Positions 16,962 to 26,292 of a stretch of DNA of 64,000 nt are shown one piece after another (the stretch's first letter is position 1; each line of letters begins with the position of its first letter). The translations under genes and the position numbers were made by a program. The stretch lies in assembly GCA_035489435.1 (NCBI GenBank), contig DATHKG010000103.1. One strand, 5' to 3'. Below the pieces are notes generated by a model, which was given only the letters and a program-made list of their open reading frames with translations, searched no databases and was not told the origin of the DNA. This stretch comes from DATHKG01 sp035489435. Its GTDB lineage: Bacteria; Bacteroidota; Bacteroidia; Chitinophagales; Chitinophagaceae.

Positions 16962-18011
16962 TCATATAAATTTATTTTCCAGAAAGATGCTGATCATTCG
17001 GGGGAAGGCAAAATCAGCAAGCTGCTTTTTCGTCACTTTCATATAAGACACAGGCAGGATAACGTTCTCAGGAGCAGTGACAAGGATAAACTGACCATGA
17101 ATTGTTTGATGTGTCAGTTGCTGAACATAAACCCGGCTTTGGGAGGTCACAACAAATAACTGATCACCAAAAAACTGTTTCAGATAACTCTGATGCGGGA
17201 ACGGTGCAGGGTCTTCAGTTTCATGTAGTACAAACTCATGGAGATTTTGCCAGATATCTTTTTCGGTTCGCTTTCTTATGTAAACAGTATCAGAAGTTTC
17301 GATCATGAAATAATAAAACCACCGGTGTCTTTTGATCAATTTTTTTTCTTTTACGGGCAATTCCTTCACTGATCCCAATTTATATGCTTCGCAATCGCCC
17401 TGCTGCGGGCATTGCAGACACAGAGGGTTCTGAGGTTTGCAAATTATTGCACCAAAATCCATGATGGCCTGATTATATAAACCGGGTTCATCTGTATCTA
17501 ATAACGATTCTGCCAGTTCCTGGTACAATTTCTTTCCTGCACTGGTGTCAACAGGTGTGGTTATTCCGAAATACCGTGAGAGTACTCTTTGTACATTTCC
17601 GTCTACTACGGCATAGGGCTGGTTATAAGCGAAGGAAGCTATCGCAGAAGCTGTGTATGGGCCCACACCTTTCAGTGCTACGATACTTTCAAACGTATCC
17701 GGAAACAACCCATTCCGTTCTCTTGCAATAATTTTTGCAGAAGCGATCAGATTTTTGCAACGACTATAATAACCAAGCCCTTCCCAAAGTTTGAACACTT
17801 TTTCTTCCGGTGCATTTGCAAGATCTTGTACAGTGGGGAAGCTGGCTATAAAAGTTTGATAATAAGAAAGTCCCTGTTCAACCCTGGTTTGCTGAAGAAT
17901 GATTTCGCTGAGCCAGATTTTGTATGGATCTTTTTCACCTTTCCAGGGCATTGATCTTTTATTTTTATTCCTGTTCCAGTTCAACAACCTTTCAGTGAAA
18001 ATGGCATTCAT
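16962..18011 (-). CDS. mutY: A/G-specific adenine glycosylase MutY
   Basis: MutY removes adenine mispaired with 8-oxoguanine. The protein shows the helix-hairpin-helix segment LKGVGPYTASAIASFAY, the catalytic Glu in WLSEIILQQTRV, the catalytic Asp in VDGNVQRVLSR, the 4Fe-4S ligands in the CX6CX2CX5C pattern CKPQNPLCLQCPQQGDC, and a C-terminal NUDIX-like domain for 8-oxoG recognition. I start at ATG 18011 (MNAIFTERLLNW), giving 349 residues. A longer frame from 18107 adds 32 residues with no resemblance to the family. The gene begins the minus-strand run mutY-ssb-gldE-gldD and is divergent from the HU gene. Confidence 0.95.
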   Translation of the reverse strand: MNAIFTERLLNWNRNKNKRSMPWKGEKDPYKIWLSEIILQQTRVEQGLSYYQTFIASFPTVQDLANAPEEKVFKLWEGLGYYSRCKNLIASAKIIARERNGLFPDTFESIVALKGVGPYTASAIASFAYNQPYAVVDGNVQRVLSRYFGITTPVDTSAGKKLYQELAESLLDTDEPGLYNQAIMDFGAIICKPQNPLCLQCPQQGDCEAYKLGSVKELPVKEKKLIKRHRWFYYFMIETSDTVYIRKRTEKDIWQNLHEFVLHETEDPAPFPHQSYLKQFFGDQLFVVTSQSRVYVQQLTHQTIHGQFILVTAPENVILPVSYMKVTKKQLADFAFPRMISIFLENKFI

Positions 18012-18375
18012 TACCGCAATATTAAGCCACGCAAACTGAATACAAAATCGCTTTTCATTATAACGGTAACCAACATTTGTTATCGTCATATAATGCCTGA
18101 TAATCAATAGACAATTACGTTTTGAGGCATCAAAACAGTGTTATACTGACTATAAAATCAAATTTTACAATATAATTCTTTAGTGTATGCCATTGATTAT
18201 CATTGAAATACGAATCTGATTATAAAGAAATAAAATTCATTATCAATTATTTACACTTTTCTTGCAAATTTCAAAATTTACCGTTAATTTCACTAATGAA
18301 TTGATTTAGTGCAGATTGCCCATCAGTTTAGCGTTAATCAAAAACAAAATTAATAACCCACTTAAATTCATTAAC
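18012..18375. other. Divergent intergenic region between mutY and the HU gene
   Basis: This AT-rich stretch of 364 bases must hold promoters for both directions. I see no consensus TTTG-N19-TAnnTTTG element, RNA gene or repeat that I can support. Confidence 0.5.
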
Positions 18376-18696
18376 ATGAGAAAAGCAGACCTCGTTAACC
18401 AAATATCTGAAAAAACAGGTATTCCAAAGGTTGATGTCCTGGTGACGCTGGAAACCATGTTCAAGGAGGTAAAGGATACACTTGCTGATGGTGAGAATAT
18501 CTATATACGGGGGTTCGGAAGCTTCATCACCAAGAAAAGAGCTGCAAAGATTGGCCGGAATATCAAAAAGAATATTGCAGTTCATATACCTGAACATTAT
18601 ATTCCTGCCTTTAAACCTGCAAAAGAATTTGTAGCGGAAGTTAAAAAATTGCAAGCAGTTAAAGAAGATCAACCAAACCCGGATGATGAAGCTTAA
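18376..18696 (+). CDS. HU-family DNA-binding protein
   Basis: A 106-residue HU/IHF-type histone-like protein that bends and compacts DNA. It shows MRKADLVNQISEKTGI at the start, the beta-arm core IYIRGFGSFITKKRAAKIGRN and the Pro-containing arm FKPAKEF. It has an extra acidic tail of about 15 residues (AVKEDQPNPDDEA). ATG 18376 gives the family N-terminus; a frame open from 18316 adds 20 residues that do not fit. A TPR gene follows after 23 bases. Confidence 0.93.
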   Translation: MRKADLVNQISEKTGIPKVDVLVTLETMFKEVKDTLADGENIYIRGFGSFITKKRAAKIGRNIKKNIAVHIPEHYIPAFKPAKEFVAEVKKLQAVKEDQPNPDDEA

Positions 18697-18719
18697 ATTT
18701 GCAGCCTAATTCAAATTAA

Positions 18720-19565
18720 TTGAAAAAGCAGCAGATTATTCTTACTGGAGGAGCAATGGCTCTTCTTTTCATTATTTATTTTTTTGGGAACAATGTTCCG
18801 CCGATTGAAAAAAAGCCGGTCGAGGCCGCAACTCACCAGGACGAAGCTCCCCTTGATATAAACACAATTTTATCCGCTTCCAAACGCCAGCTTACCCCGG
18901 AGCAATCTGCCTTTGTCAGCAGGTTGGAATCAGCCGTTGTACGTGGCAATGTAAAAGATCAGCAAATCAGCGTTTACCGGCAGCTTGCTGAATTCTGGAA
19001 AGACACCGTTCACTTGCTTTTACCCTATTCGTATTACACTGCTGAAGCAGCTAAATTGGAAAATTCTGAAAAAAGTCTCACCTTTGCAGCCCAATTCTTT
19101 GCAGGGAACATGCGCAGACAGCAGGAACCCTCGTTAAAAAAGTGGATGGCCATACAGGCTAAAGAGTTGTTTGAAAAGGCTTTAGAGATAAATCCGGGGA
19201 GTGATTCCCTCAAAATCGGGCTTGGTTCATGTTATCTTTTTGGTAACATAAGTGACAATCCGATGCAGGGAATCAGCCTGATTCGCGAAGTTGCGTCGAG
19301 AGATTCAACAAATATGTATGCCCAATTTATGTTAGGAATGGGTGGACTGGTCTCTGGGCAGCTTGACCTTGCTATTCAGCGTTTGTTGAAGGTTGCGAGA
19401 CACGAGCCAAATAATGCAGAAGCAGTGCTTGCACTTGCTGATGCTTTTGAAAGAAAAAATGATAAAGCCAATGCGATCATGTGGTATGAGAAAGGCAAGG
19501 AACTCATCGGAGATCCGGACTTTATCAAGGAGATTGATCAACGCATAAGCTTATTAAAAACATAG
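18720..19565 (+). CDS. Membrane-anchored TPR protein
   Basis: The 281-residue product starts with a single hydrophobic segment (IILTGGAMALLFIIYFFG) that is probably an uncleaved anchor, then a Pro/Glu-rich linker and TPR-like helices from about residue 70 to the end (for example YAQFMLGMGGLVSGQLDLAIQ and AEAVLALADAFERKNDKANA). The start is TTG at 18720; the next ATG would cut into the anchor. It lies between HU and the COX24-like and RNase G genes. No specific function is known to me. Confidence 0.72.
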   Translation: MKKQQIILTGGAMALLFIIYFFGNNVPPIEKKPVEAATHQDEAPLDINTILSASKRQLTPEQSAFVSRLESAVVRGNVKDQQISVYRQLAEFWKDTVHLLLPYSYYTAEAAKLENSEKSLTFAAQFFAGNMRRQQEPSLKKWMAIQAKELFEKALEINPGSDSLKIGLGSCYLFGNISDNPMQGISLIREVASRDSTNMYAQFMLGMGGLVSGQLDLAIQRLLKVARHEPNNAEAVLALADAFERKNDKANAIMWYEKGKELIGDPDFIKEIDQRISLLKT

Positions 19566-19624
19566 CCTTTCATTTTTGGAAGGACTACATAAAACAAATT
19601 AATTAACTTAAATCACTGGTTATT

Positions 19625-19720
19625 ATGCCTTGCGGTAAAAAAAGAAAACGTCATAAAATTGCCACGCACAAGCGTAAGAAGAGACTAAGAAAGAACCGTC
19701 ATAAGAAGAAAAGCCGCTAG
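19625..19720 (+). CDS. 31-residue very basic protein, AURKAIP1/COX24 domain type
   Basis: ATG 19625 to TAG 19718-19720 encodes MPCGKKRKRHKIATHKRK and 13 more residues, ending KKKSR; over half of the residues are Lys, Arg or His. It matches the short COX24/mS38-like proteins of Bacteroidota, related to the mitochondrial small-subunit protein mS38, so a ribosome-associated role is likely. It lies 59 bases after the TPR gene and is followed by a strong terminator at 19739-19760, so it ends the HU-TPR transcript or forms its own. Confidence 0.85.
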   Translation: MPCGKKRKRHKIATHKRKKRLRKNRHKKKSR

Positions 19721-19738
19721 AAATATTCTTCTGAAACG

Positions 19739-19760
19739 GGGCCGTGATCCGGCCCTTTTT
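19739..19760 (+). terminator. Intrinsic terminator after the COX24-like gene
   Basis: Stem GGGCCG (19739-19744) with CGGCCC (19750-19755), loop TGATC, then TTTTT. It separates the basic protein from rng. Confidence 0.85.
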
Positions 19761-19889
19761 CTTCACTATAGCTGAAAAATTTATCTGTCATTTATTGCTG
19801 GCCAGGCTCCGCATATTTGTCAAGTAATGCTACTTCAGCGACTTTCCTTTCAGAGATGAATGGTTACCACGGATAAAGATGATTGACGA

Positions 19890-21443
19890 TTGAATAAGGA
19901 ACTAATTATAAACGCGGCTCCACAAGGTGTAGAGATTGCACTTTTAGAGGATAAGAAACTGGTAGAATTACATCATGAAAAAACGGATGCTAATTTTGCC
20001 GTAGGTGACTTATATCTTGGAAAGGTTAAGAAACTGATACCCGGGTTAAATGCAGCTTTTGTTGATGTCGGTTTTGAGAAGGACGCGTTTCTTCACTACA
20101 CCGATCTGAGTCCTTATGCACGCTCGTTACTCAAGTTTACCCAGGTAGGCATCAATGATAACAGTGAGAATGGTTTTGATTTTGGAACTTTTTTGGTAGA
20201 ACCGGAAATTATTAAAACCGGCAAGATCAATGAAGTGCTGAGTGGTAAGCCAAATATACTGGTTCAGATCCTGAAGGAACCTATCGCCGCAAAAGGCCCA
20301 AGGCTAAGCTGCGAGATATCCTTACCCGGTCGTTTCGTAGTAATTACTCCCTTCAATGATATTGTTGCTGTTTCGCGTAAGATACATTCTGCGGACGAAC
20401 GCAAACGCCTGCAGAAAATAGTTGAAGCTATCAAACCAAAAAATTTTGGTGTGATAGTAAGGACAGCAGCGGAGGGGAAAAACACAGCAGAACTTCATGA
20501 GGACCTCTCAATGTTGGTGGAAACATGGAGGATCATACAACATAACCTCAAAGGGGCTGTGGCCCCTGCCAAGATACTGAGCGAGCAAACCAAGGCCACC
20601 AGTATGTTGCGGGATCTGTTAAATGAAGATTTTAATAAGATCGTTGTTAATGACCGTAATATTTTCAACGATACCAGGAATTACATTCAACGCATCGCGC
20701 CCGAAAAAACAGACATAGTAGCCTATTATAACAACGGCCTCCCAATCTTCGACCAGTTTGGAATAACCAAACAGGTTAAGGCTGCTTTTGGAAAAACGGT
20801 TAACCTGCCAAGTGGAGCTTATCTCATTATTGAGCATACCGAGGCACTGCATGTAATTGATGTAAACAGCGGATACAAAAGCGTTGGAAATAACCAGGAA
20901 CTGAATGCGCTTGAAACCAACCTCGAAGCAGCGGCTGAAATATCCAGGCAGCTGAGACTTCGTGACCTTGGCGGTATTATAGTCGTTGATTTTATCGATA
21001 TGAAACTTCCTGATAATAAGCGCAAGCTTATGGAATCAATGGAAGAATTTATGCGACCTGATCGCGCTAAACACGCAGTGCTTCCTATATCCAAGTTTGG
21101 CCTGATGCAGATCACCAGGCAGCGGATGAAACCTGAAATGAACATCAATACACAGGAGGTTTGTCCCACCTGTAATGGTACCGGAAAGATTTCATCAACG
21201 CTGTTACTGGAAGATGAAATTGAAAAGAACTTAAGTTACCTGCTTACTCATCAGCACAAAGATCTTAAACTGGTTGTACATCCTATTATGCATGCCTATC
21301 TTACAAAGGGAAGATTCTTCAGATCCAGGCAATGGAAGTGGAGATGGAAATATGGCAGAAAAGTACAGATCAAAGAAAATACAAACTACCATCTCACGGA
21401 GTTCCATTTCTTTGATAAACATGAAGACGAAATCAAGCTTTGA
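19890..21443 (+). CDS. rng: Ribonuclease E/G family protein (RNase G)
   Basis: The 517-residue protein has the length of RNase G rather than RNase E. It has an N-terminal S1 domain split by an RNase H-like insert (about residues 35-130), the DNase I-like catalytic core with metal-binding Asp in IDVNSG and in GGIIVVDFIDM, and the zinc-link motif CPTCNGTG near residue 420. It processes rRNA and degrades mRNA in the cytoplasm. The start is TTG at 19890, giving MNKELIINAAPQGVEIALLE. The final codons and stop lie in a two-copy 19-bp repeat (21435-21464). Confidence 0.95.
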   Translation: MNKELIINAAPQGVEIALLEDKKLVELHHEKTDANFAVGDLYLGKVKKLIPGLNAAFVDVGFEKDAFLHYTDLSPYARSLLKFTQVGINDNSENGFDFGTFLVEPEIIKTGKINEVLSGKPNILVQILKEPIAAKGPRLSCEISLPGRFVVITPFNDIVAVSRKIHSADERKRLQKIVEAIKPKNFGVIVRTAAEGKNTAELHEDLSMLVETWRIIQHNLKGAVAPAKILSEQTKATSMLRDLLNEDFNKIVVNDRNIFNDTRNYIQRIAPEKTDIVAYYNNGLPIFDQFGITKQVKAAFGKTVNLPSGAYLIIEHTEALHVIDVNSGYKSVGNNQELNALETNLEAAAEISRQLRLRDLGGIIVVDFIDMKLPDNKRKLMESMEEFMRPDRAKHAVLPISKFGLMQITRQRMKPEMNINTQEVCPTCNGTGKISSTLLLEDEIEKNLSYLLTHQHKDLKLVVHPIMHAYLTKGRFFRSRQWKWRWKYGRKVQIKENTNYHLTEFHFFDKHEDEIKL

Positions 21444-21464
21444 TTGCTCTGTAAAGCTTTGATT
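21435..21464. repeat. Two-copy repeat (19 bp period) containing the rng stop codon
   Basis: AAGCTTTGATT occurs at 21435-21445, where it includes the rng stop TGA at 21441-21443, and again at 21454-21464. Confidence 0.75.
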
Positions 21465-21593
21465 AGCAGATCCCGTTTTGTTTACAGTATCAGCCTTTAA
21501 TTTATTGTGGATTTAGTTATTGACGTTTTTTGACGTTGACATTTTTTCGGTTTGTCTATTCAAAAATTTATAGAAACCTACAACTCTATTTGC

Positions 21594-21619
21594 GAAAAAA
21601 GCCCCGGAAAACCGGGGCT
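21594..21619 (-). terminator. Intrinsic terminator of the SusCD operon
   Basis: Perfect stem AGCCCCGG (21600-21607) with CCGGGGCT (21612-21619) and an AAAA loop. On the minus strand it is followed by a T run, so it ends the SusC-SusD transcript. Confidence 0.85.
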
Positions 21620-21677
21620 TAAAGGAAAATCTATTATAGATTATTTACTGTATTTCTTATCAGGTCAGGAAATGATA

Positions 21678-23066
21678 CTAATATGGAAAATTCTGAATAA
21701 GATTTTTATTTACATCCATCTCACGTTGTGGGATAGGGAGCACAAGTTTTGGATCATCATAGGCTAAGGTTCCGACAGCTTTTTTCGTGCGTTTTAAGGT
21801 CCATAACCTATCCCCTTCGAACCCAAACTCCCGGAAACGCTCATCTACAAAAGCATCAGCACTGGTTATTATAAGGAGGGTAGATGCTCCTGCGCGCTCT
21901 CGAACAGTGTTGATATCATCGAGTGGTGAAACCCCGCCAATTGGAGCGCCTGCCAGCCGATAATTTGCTTCGCCACGGATAAGAAACATATCAGAAAGAC
22001 GTATGATCGGAATTGCTTTATAAAATTGTTGCCACTTCCCGGTATATAATCCCCCCACCCCGGCTATGTTCGCACCGTTGTAAAAGAAGTCTCCGCGTGC
22101 ATCAGTTGGCTGGAATATGCTGGGATAATTAGGACTTGCCTGAACATCTCCTCTTCCACTGATCAATGGTGGTTGCAGAGTGTATGCGGCGTAGAATGTG
22201 TTGATTCCATTGTTAGTGGTTCCCGAATTGCTTTGAGAAGTTTGCTGGATCGCAAAAATATCTTCGTTGGTATTATTAGCGTTGTTAAACGCGCTAAAAA
22301 AATTAAAATTCAAGCTAAAATCACCATCTATCACCTGGTTTGCGGCAGTAGCAGCTCCACTGTAGTTCAACATATTCATGTAAACTTTCGCAAGAAATGC
22401 AAGCGCGCTATATTTACCTGCACGAAAATTAGGTCCCAAGTCCGGCAAGTCTGCTACCGCAGCATTAAGATCAGAAACGACCTGTTTGTATACAGCATCA
22501 ACAGTAGCGCGGATCGGATTATGCTTCGATGCATCATAAGCATAGACCGGCTCAGTCACCAGGGGAACAGCAAGATTAGATGTTACATTACCCTTAGAAT
22601 ATGGAAGTCCAAAGTATTTGACCAGTTCAAAATAAACAATACCACGGATAAATTTTGCTTCTGCTACAACCGCATCACGTTCGTCTTCATCAACAAGGTT
22701 CGCTTTTTCTATTACAGTGTTTGCGATGTTTATAATAGAATAAGAACTCGCCCACATGCCGGTAGCAATAGCATTGGTGCTGATCTGTGTTTTCCTTGTA
22801 AGGTCCCTGTAATCAATAAAGGTTCCTGCAAAACTAACGTGATTGGTGTTTGCCAAAAGATCAGAAGCCAGGAAAAACTGCTCTCCAAAAGCATTTGGTC
22901 CCTGGAGTAATGAATAAGCTCCAAATAAAACAGCTTTTACATCATCTCCATTTGTAATTTGTTCGGGAGTGATGTTTTGTTGCGGTTTAACATCCAGTTT
23001 TTTATTGCAACCAAAGCCGATCATGGAAATCAGGATAAGGGCAAATATTTTATTTAATGAGTTCAT
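21678..23066 (-). CDS. SusD/RagB family nutrient-binding lipoprotein
   Basis: The 462-residue protein begins with a lipoprotein signal peptide ending in GFGC (Cys20). It has the SusD-like TPR helices, the AKFIRGIVYFELVKYFG motif, the YSALAFLAKVYMN helix and a C-terminal segment with REFGFEGDRLWTLKRT and a LPIPQREMDVN end typical of the family. It caps the SusC barrel and helps bind a glycan or other nutrient at the cell surface. It lies 42 bases after susC. No glycoside hydrolase, protease or ECF sigma/anti-sigma gene is next to the pair, so the substrate is unknown. Confidence 0.95.
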   Translation of the reverse strand: MNSLNKIFALILISMIGFGCNKKLDVKPQQNITPEQITNGDDVKAVLFGAYSLLQGPNAFGEQFFLASDLLANTNHVSFAGTFIDYRDLTRKTQISTNAIATGMWASSYSIINIANTVIEKANLVDEDERDAVVAEAKFIRGIVYFELVKYFGLPYSKGNVTSNLAVPLVTEPVYAYDASKHNPIRATVDAVYKQVVSDLNAAVADLPDLGPNFRAGKYSALAFLAKVYMNMLNYSGAATAANQVIDGDFSLNFNFFSAFNNANNTNEDIFAIQQTSQSNSGTTNNGINTFYAAYTLQPPLISGRGDVQASPNYPSIFQPTDARGDFFYNGANIAGVGGLYTGKWQQFYKAIPIIRLSDMFLIRGEANYRLAGAPIGGVSPLDDINTVRERAGASTLLIITSADAFVDERFREFGFEGDRLWTLKRTKKAVGTLAYDDPKLVLPIPQREMDVNKNLIQNFPY

Positions 23067-23108
23067 ATAAATTCTTTAATGATTCGCTGGTCCTTTGAAG
23101 GTCCTTAA

Positions 23109-26100
23109 TTAAAATTTCACATTTAAACCCAGGGAAATAGTTCTAGCCTGTGGAATTGTATAAAAATCAACTCCGCCGGTTATATTACCAAGAGTAGCTG
23201 TATTCACTTCCGGATCACCTTCATACTTTGTAGCGGTCCACAAATTATTTCCAGATACATATAATCTTGCGGAAGATAATTTCAGCAATGATGAAACTTT
23301 TGATGGTAATGTATAACCAAGTGTTGCATTACGTAATCTTATATAAGAACCGTCATGCAGCCAGAAAGAAGATGAACGGTCGTTGGTGCCAAATGAAAAT
23401 CCGGTTCTTGGAACATCAGTGATGTCGCCGGGGTTCTTCCAACGGTCCAGGTAACGCGTAGTTTGATTGTCAAATCCGTTACCAAGGCCCGACTCCATGT
23501 AGATACCAGCCTGGTTAAAAATTTTGTTCCCTTGTACGAAAGTGAAGAAGATGTTCAGATCAAATCCTTTGTATGAAAATGTGTTTCCAAAACCACCTGT
23601 GAAATCAGGATTAGATTGACCAATAGCCCTTCTTTGAGCTTGACTATAGTTACTGGTTGTTTTCCCGGTAGAATCATAATAAAGCGCATCTCCATTAGCG
23701 GGATCAACACCAGCAAACTCCTGTAAGAAAAATACGCCGATTGGTTCTCCCTCAATTGCACGTTGTACTCCATTTGTAATTACCTGGCCATCTATATCCT
23801 GTACCTTATTTACGTTATAAGCAATATTAAATGATGTGCTCCATTTGAATTCACCATCAAAGTTGCGCGAGTTCAATGAGAGTTCCACTCCTTTATTATA
23901 CATAGTGCCAAGATTTCTTAACACTGAAGCAAAACCTGTTGAGGTGGGAATGTTGACATTCAGCAAGAGATCAGAAGTATTTTTCTGATAATAGTCTACC
24001 TCACCAGTCAAACGACTTTTGAAAAATCCAAATTCAATTCCCGCATCGAACTGTGCTGTCTTCTCCCATTTCAGATCATCATTTGGTAACTGCGTCGGCA
24101 CAAATCCGGGAAGTCCGGGATAGTTTGAAACACCATACAGACCAAGAAAATTATTTTGCCCGATTTCTGCATTCCCTGTAAGACCATAACTGGCCCTCAA
24201 TTTCAGGTAGCTTAAGAATCCTACATTTTTAAGAAAATTTTCTTCTGAAATGATCCAGCCAAGTGATGCTGCAGGGAACCAGCCATAACGATTGTTTTCA
24301 CCAAACCGTGATGATCCGTCAGCACGCGCACTTACCGATAAAAGATATTTATCAAGGAAACTGTAGTTTGCCCTTAAGAAATATGAAAGGAATGTGTAAC
24401 GGTTATTTGTCGATGTACCGAAGGTGATATCTGTAGCACCTGAAAGATTTTTTACAGCATCAGTTGGATAACCTTCGCCCTGGGTGGTTGACTGTTTGGT
24501 ATCATTTTGAAGATAACTCATACCAATTATCGAAGTCAGCTTATGATTATCATTAATATTCGGAGTGAAAGTAAAAAAGTTATTTGTATTCAGACTTGCA
24601 CTTGAAGTGGTAATTGCAGTTGCTCTTCCAATCCCTGCACCGTCGATAGTTTGCTTTCCTGAAAAACTTTCCTGGTATAAATTGAGTACATCAGCACCAA
24701 GTTCTGATCTGAAAGAAAGAGAAGGCAGGATCTTAAGATCTGCAAATGCATTTCCTAAACTCCTGAATGTAACCTGTTCGTCACTGTTGTACTTGGCATC
24801 AAATAATGCGTTACCATATAAAGTCTGCCCGTTAAGTTCTCCTGTTGCCGGATCAAGTAATGGAGACATTGGAAGTTGTGCAACAAGCTGGCCCGGGGTG
24901 GAAAAGGCATTGTCATTACTGATACGATCTAACTGGGACCTGTTAAGTGCAAGATTTAAACCAATGGTGAGTTTATCAGTAGCCTTGTGATCAAGATTCA
25001 ATCTTCCGCCATACCTGGTAAAAGTGTTATTAATTACGATCGCATCCTGTTTATTATAAAAACCGGAAACATAAAAACGGGTTTTATCTGAACCACCAGT
25101 CGCAGAGAGATCGACCTGTTGTGAAGTAGCATTTTTGCGGTACAACTGATCCTGCCAGTCAGTATTTACTTCATAGTTCTTGTAATCGGTACCAAGAGCG
25201 AAGTTCCCGGAAAGATAACCTTCATATGAATTAACGTAATCGTCGATTGCTTCCTGTTCAGTTGGATATCCGTTAATTCCTTCCGCGAAATCTATTTTTC
25301 CATCATTTGTTCCTGCTTCTCTTACAAGCTCAAGATATTGCCGGGCATCCATAAACTTGCGTTTGCGAGTTGGCTCGCTAAAAGTATTACTCAGGTTAAG
25401 TTCGATTTGTGTTTTCTTACCAAGCTTACCTTTTTTTGTTGTAATAAGTATAACTCCGTTGGCTGCCCTTGCACCATATATAGCCGAGGCCGCTGCATCT
25501 TTCAATACTTCTATTGATTCTATATCATTTGGGTTGATATCAACCAGAGGATTTGTGGGATCGTTTGTGCCATCTGAAACGCTGTTGGATACTACGGGTA
25601 ATCCATCAACCACATAAAGAGGCTGACTGCTTGCCGAGATGGAGCTTGTTCCGCGGATCCTTACTTTCATCGCCTGGCCAACCTTACCACTTCCGGATTC
25701 AATCACAACCCCGGGTGCTTTACCCTGGATAGCCGCTTCGAAAGACTGAAATGGAAGATTTGCCACCTCTGTGCCGGCGACTTTTGCGATAGAGCCCGTC
25801 AGCTCCCTTTTTGAGGCCGTACCATAACCTACCACAACTACTTCATTCAGCGCGCCTTTACCCGGGTTCATGGAAACCGACATCAGATCCGAGATGGGTA
25901 ATTCAACCTCACTGAATCCGACATAACTAAATACAATTGTGGTGGCATTTGCAGGAACCGTTAAACGGAAGGTTCCATCGGCATCGGTAACCGTGTTGAT
26001 CTGGGAGTTTTTAACTTTCACCGTAACGTCTGCAAGTGCTGAACTATCAACAGCACTTACTACTTTACCGGTTACTTCTTTTGTTTGGGCAGAAAGGTCC

Positions 26101-26150
26101 TGGCACAGGAACATAACTAGCCCCGTAAGTAAGCCATACAGTTTTGTCAT
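23109..26150 (-). CDS. SusC/RagA family TonB-dependent outer-membrane transporter
   Basis: The 1013-residue protein has a signal peptide, an N-terminal carboxypeptidase-regulatory-like domain (about residues 25-100, with GKVVSAVDSSALADVTVKVK), a plug domain with VVVGYGTASKRELTGSIAKV, RIRGTSSISASSQPLYVVDG and AASAIYGARAANGVILITTK, and a long beta-barrel ending in TISLGLNVKF with a terminal Phe. It imports a substrate across the outer membrane with TonB energy, paired with the SusD lipoprotein encoded next to it. There is no N-terminal STN domain, so signalling to an anti-sigma factor is not expected. Confidence 0.96.
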   Translation of the reverse strand: MTKLYGLLTGLVMFLCQDLSAQTKEVTGKVVSAVDSSALADVTVKVKNSQINTVTDADGTFRLTVPANATTIVFSYVGFSEVELPISDLMSVSMNPGKGALNEVVVVGYGTASKRELTGSIAKVAGTEVANLPFQSFEAAIQGKAPGVVIESGSGKVGQAMKVRIRGTSSISASSQPLYVVDGLPVVSNSVSDGTNDPTNPLVDINPNDIESIEVLKDAAASAIYGARAANGVILITTKKGKLGKKTQIELNLSNTFSEPTRKRKFMDARQYLELVREAGTNDGKIDFAEGINGYPTEQEAIDDYVNSYEGYLSGNFALGTDYKNYEVNTDWQDQLYRKNATSQQVDLSATGGSDKTRFYVSGFYNKQDAIVINNTFTRYGGRLNLDHKATDKLTIGLNLALNRSQLDRISNDNAFSTPGQLVAQLPMSPLLDPATGELNGQTLYGNALFDAKYNSDEQVTFRSLGNAFADLKILPSLSFRSELGADVLNLYQESFSGKQTIDGAGIGRATAITTSSASLNTNNFFTFTPNINDNHKLTSIIGMSYLQNDTKQSTTQGEGYPTDAVKNLSGATDITFGTSTNNRYTFLSYFLRANYSFLDKYLLSVSARADGSSRFGENNRYGWFPAASLGWIISEENFLKNVGFLSYLKLRASYGLTGNAEIGQNNFLGLYGVSNYPGLPGFVPTQLPNDDLKWEKTAQFDAGIEFGFFKSRLTGEVDYYQKNTSDLLLNVNIPTSTGFASVLRNLGTMYNKGVELSLNSRNFDGEFKWSTSFNIAYNVNKVQDIDGQVITNGVQRAIEGEPIGVFFLQEFAGVDPANGDALYYDSTGKTTSNYSQAQRRAIGQSNPDFTGGFGNTFSYKGFDLNIFFTFVQGNKIFNQAGIYMESGLGNGFDNQTTRYLDRWKNPGDITDVPRTGFSFGTNDRSSSFWLHDGSYIRLRNATLGYTLPSKVSSLLKLSSARLYVSGNNLWTATKYEGDPEVNTATLGNITGGVDFYTIPQARTISLGLNVKF

Positions 26151-26213
26151 GAATATAAATTTTCGAACGCAATATACGTATTAAGAATACCTTAACACAC
26201 TAATTCAATGACA

Positions 26214-26243
26214 AAAAACCGATGCGTGGCGCTGCATCGGTTT
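26214..26243 (-). terminator. Intrinsic terminator of the zinc peptidase gene
   Basis: Stem AAACCGATGC (26216-26225) with GCATCGGTTT (26234-26243); on the minus strand it is followed by TTTTTT. It separates the peptidase from susC. Confidence 0.85.
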
Positions 26244-26292
26244 ATATAAGTGGATGATTATCTTGATAAAAGGTAAAAATAAAGGGATACAC

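Noticed and set aside
16962..18107. Longer MutY starting at 18107
   Set aside because: The extra 32 residues have no family resemblance, and ATG 18011 gives a normal MutY N-terminus.
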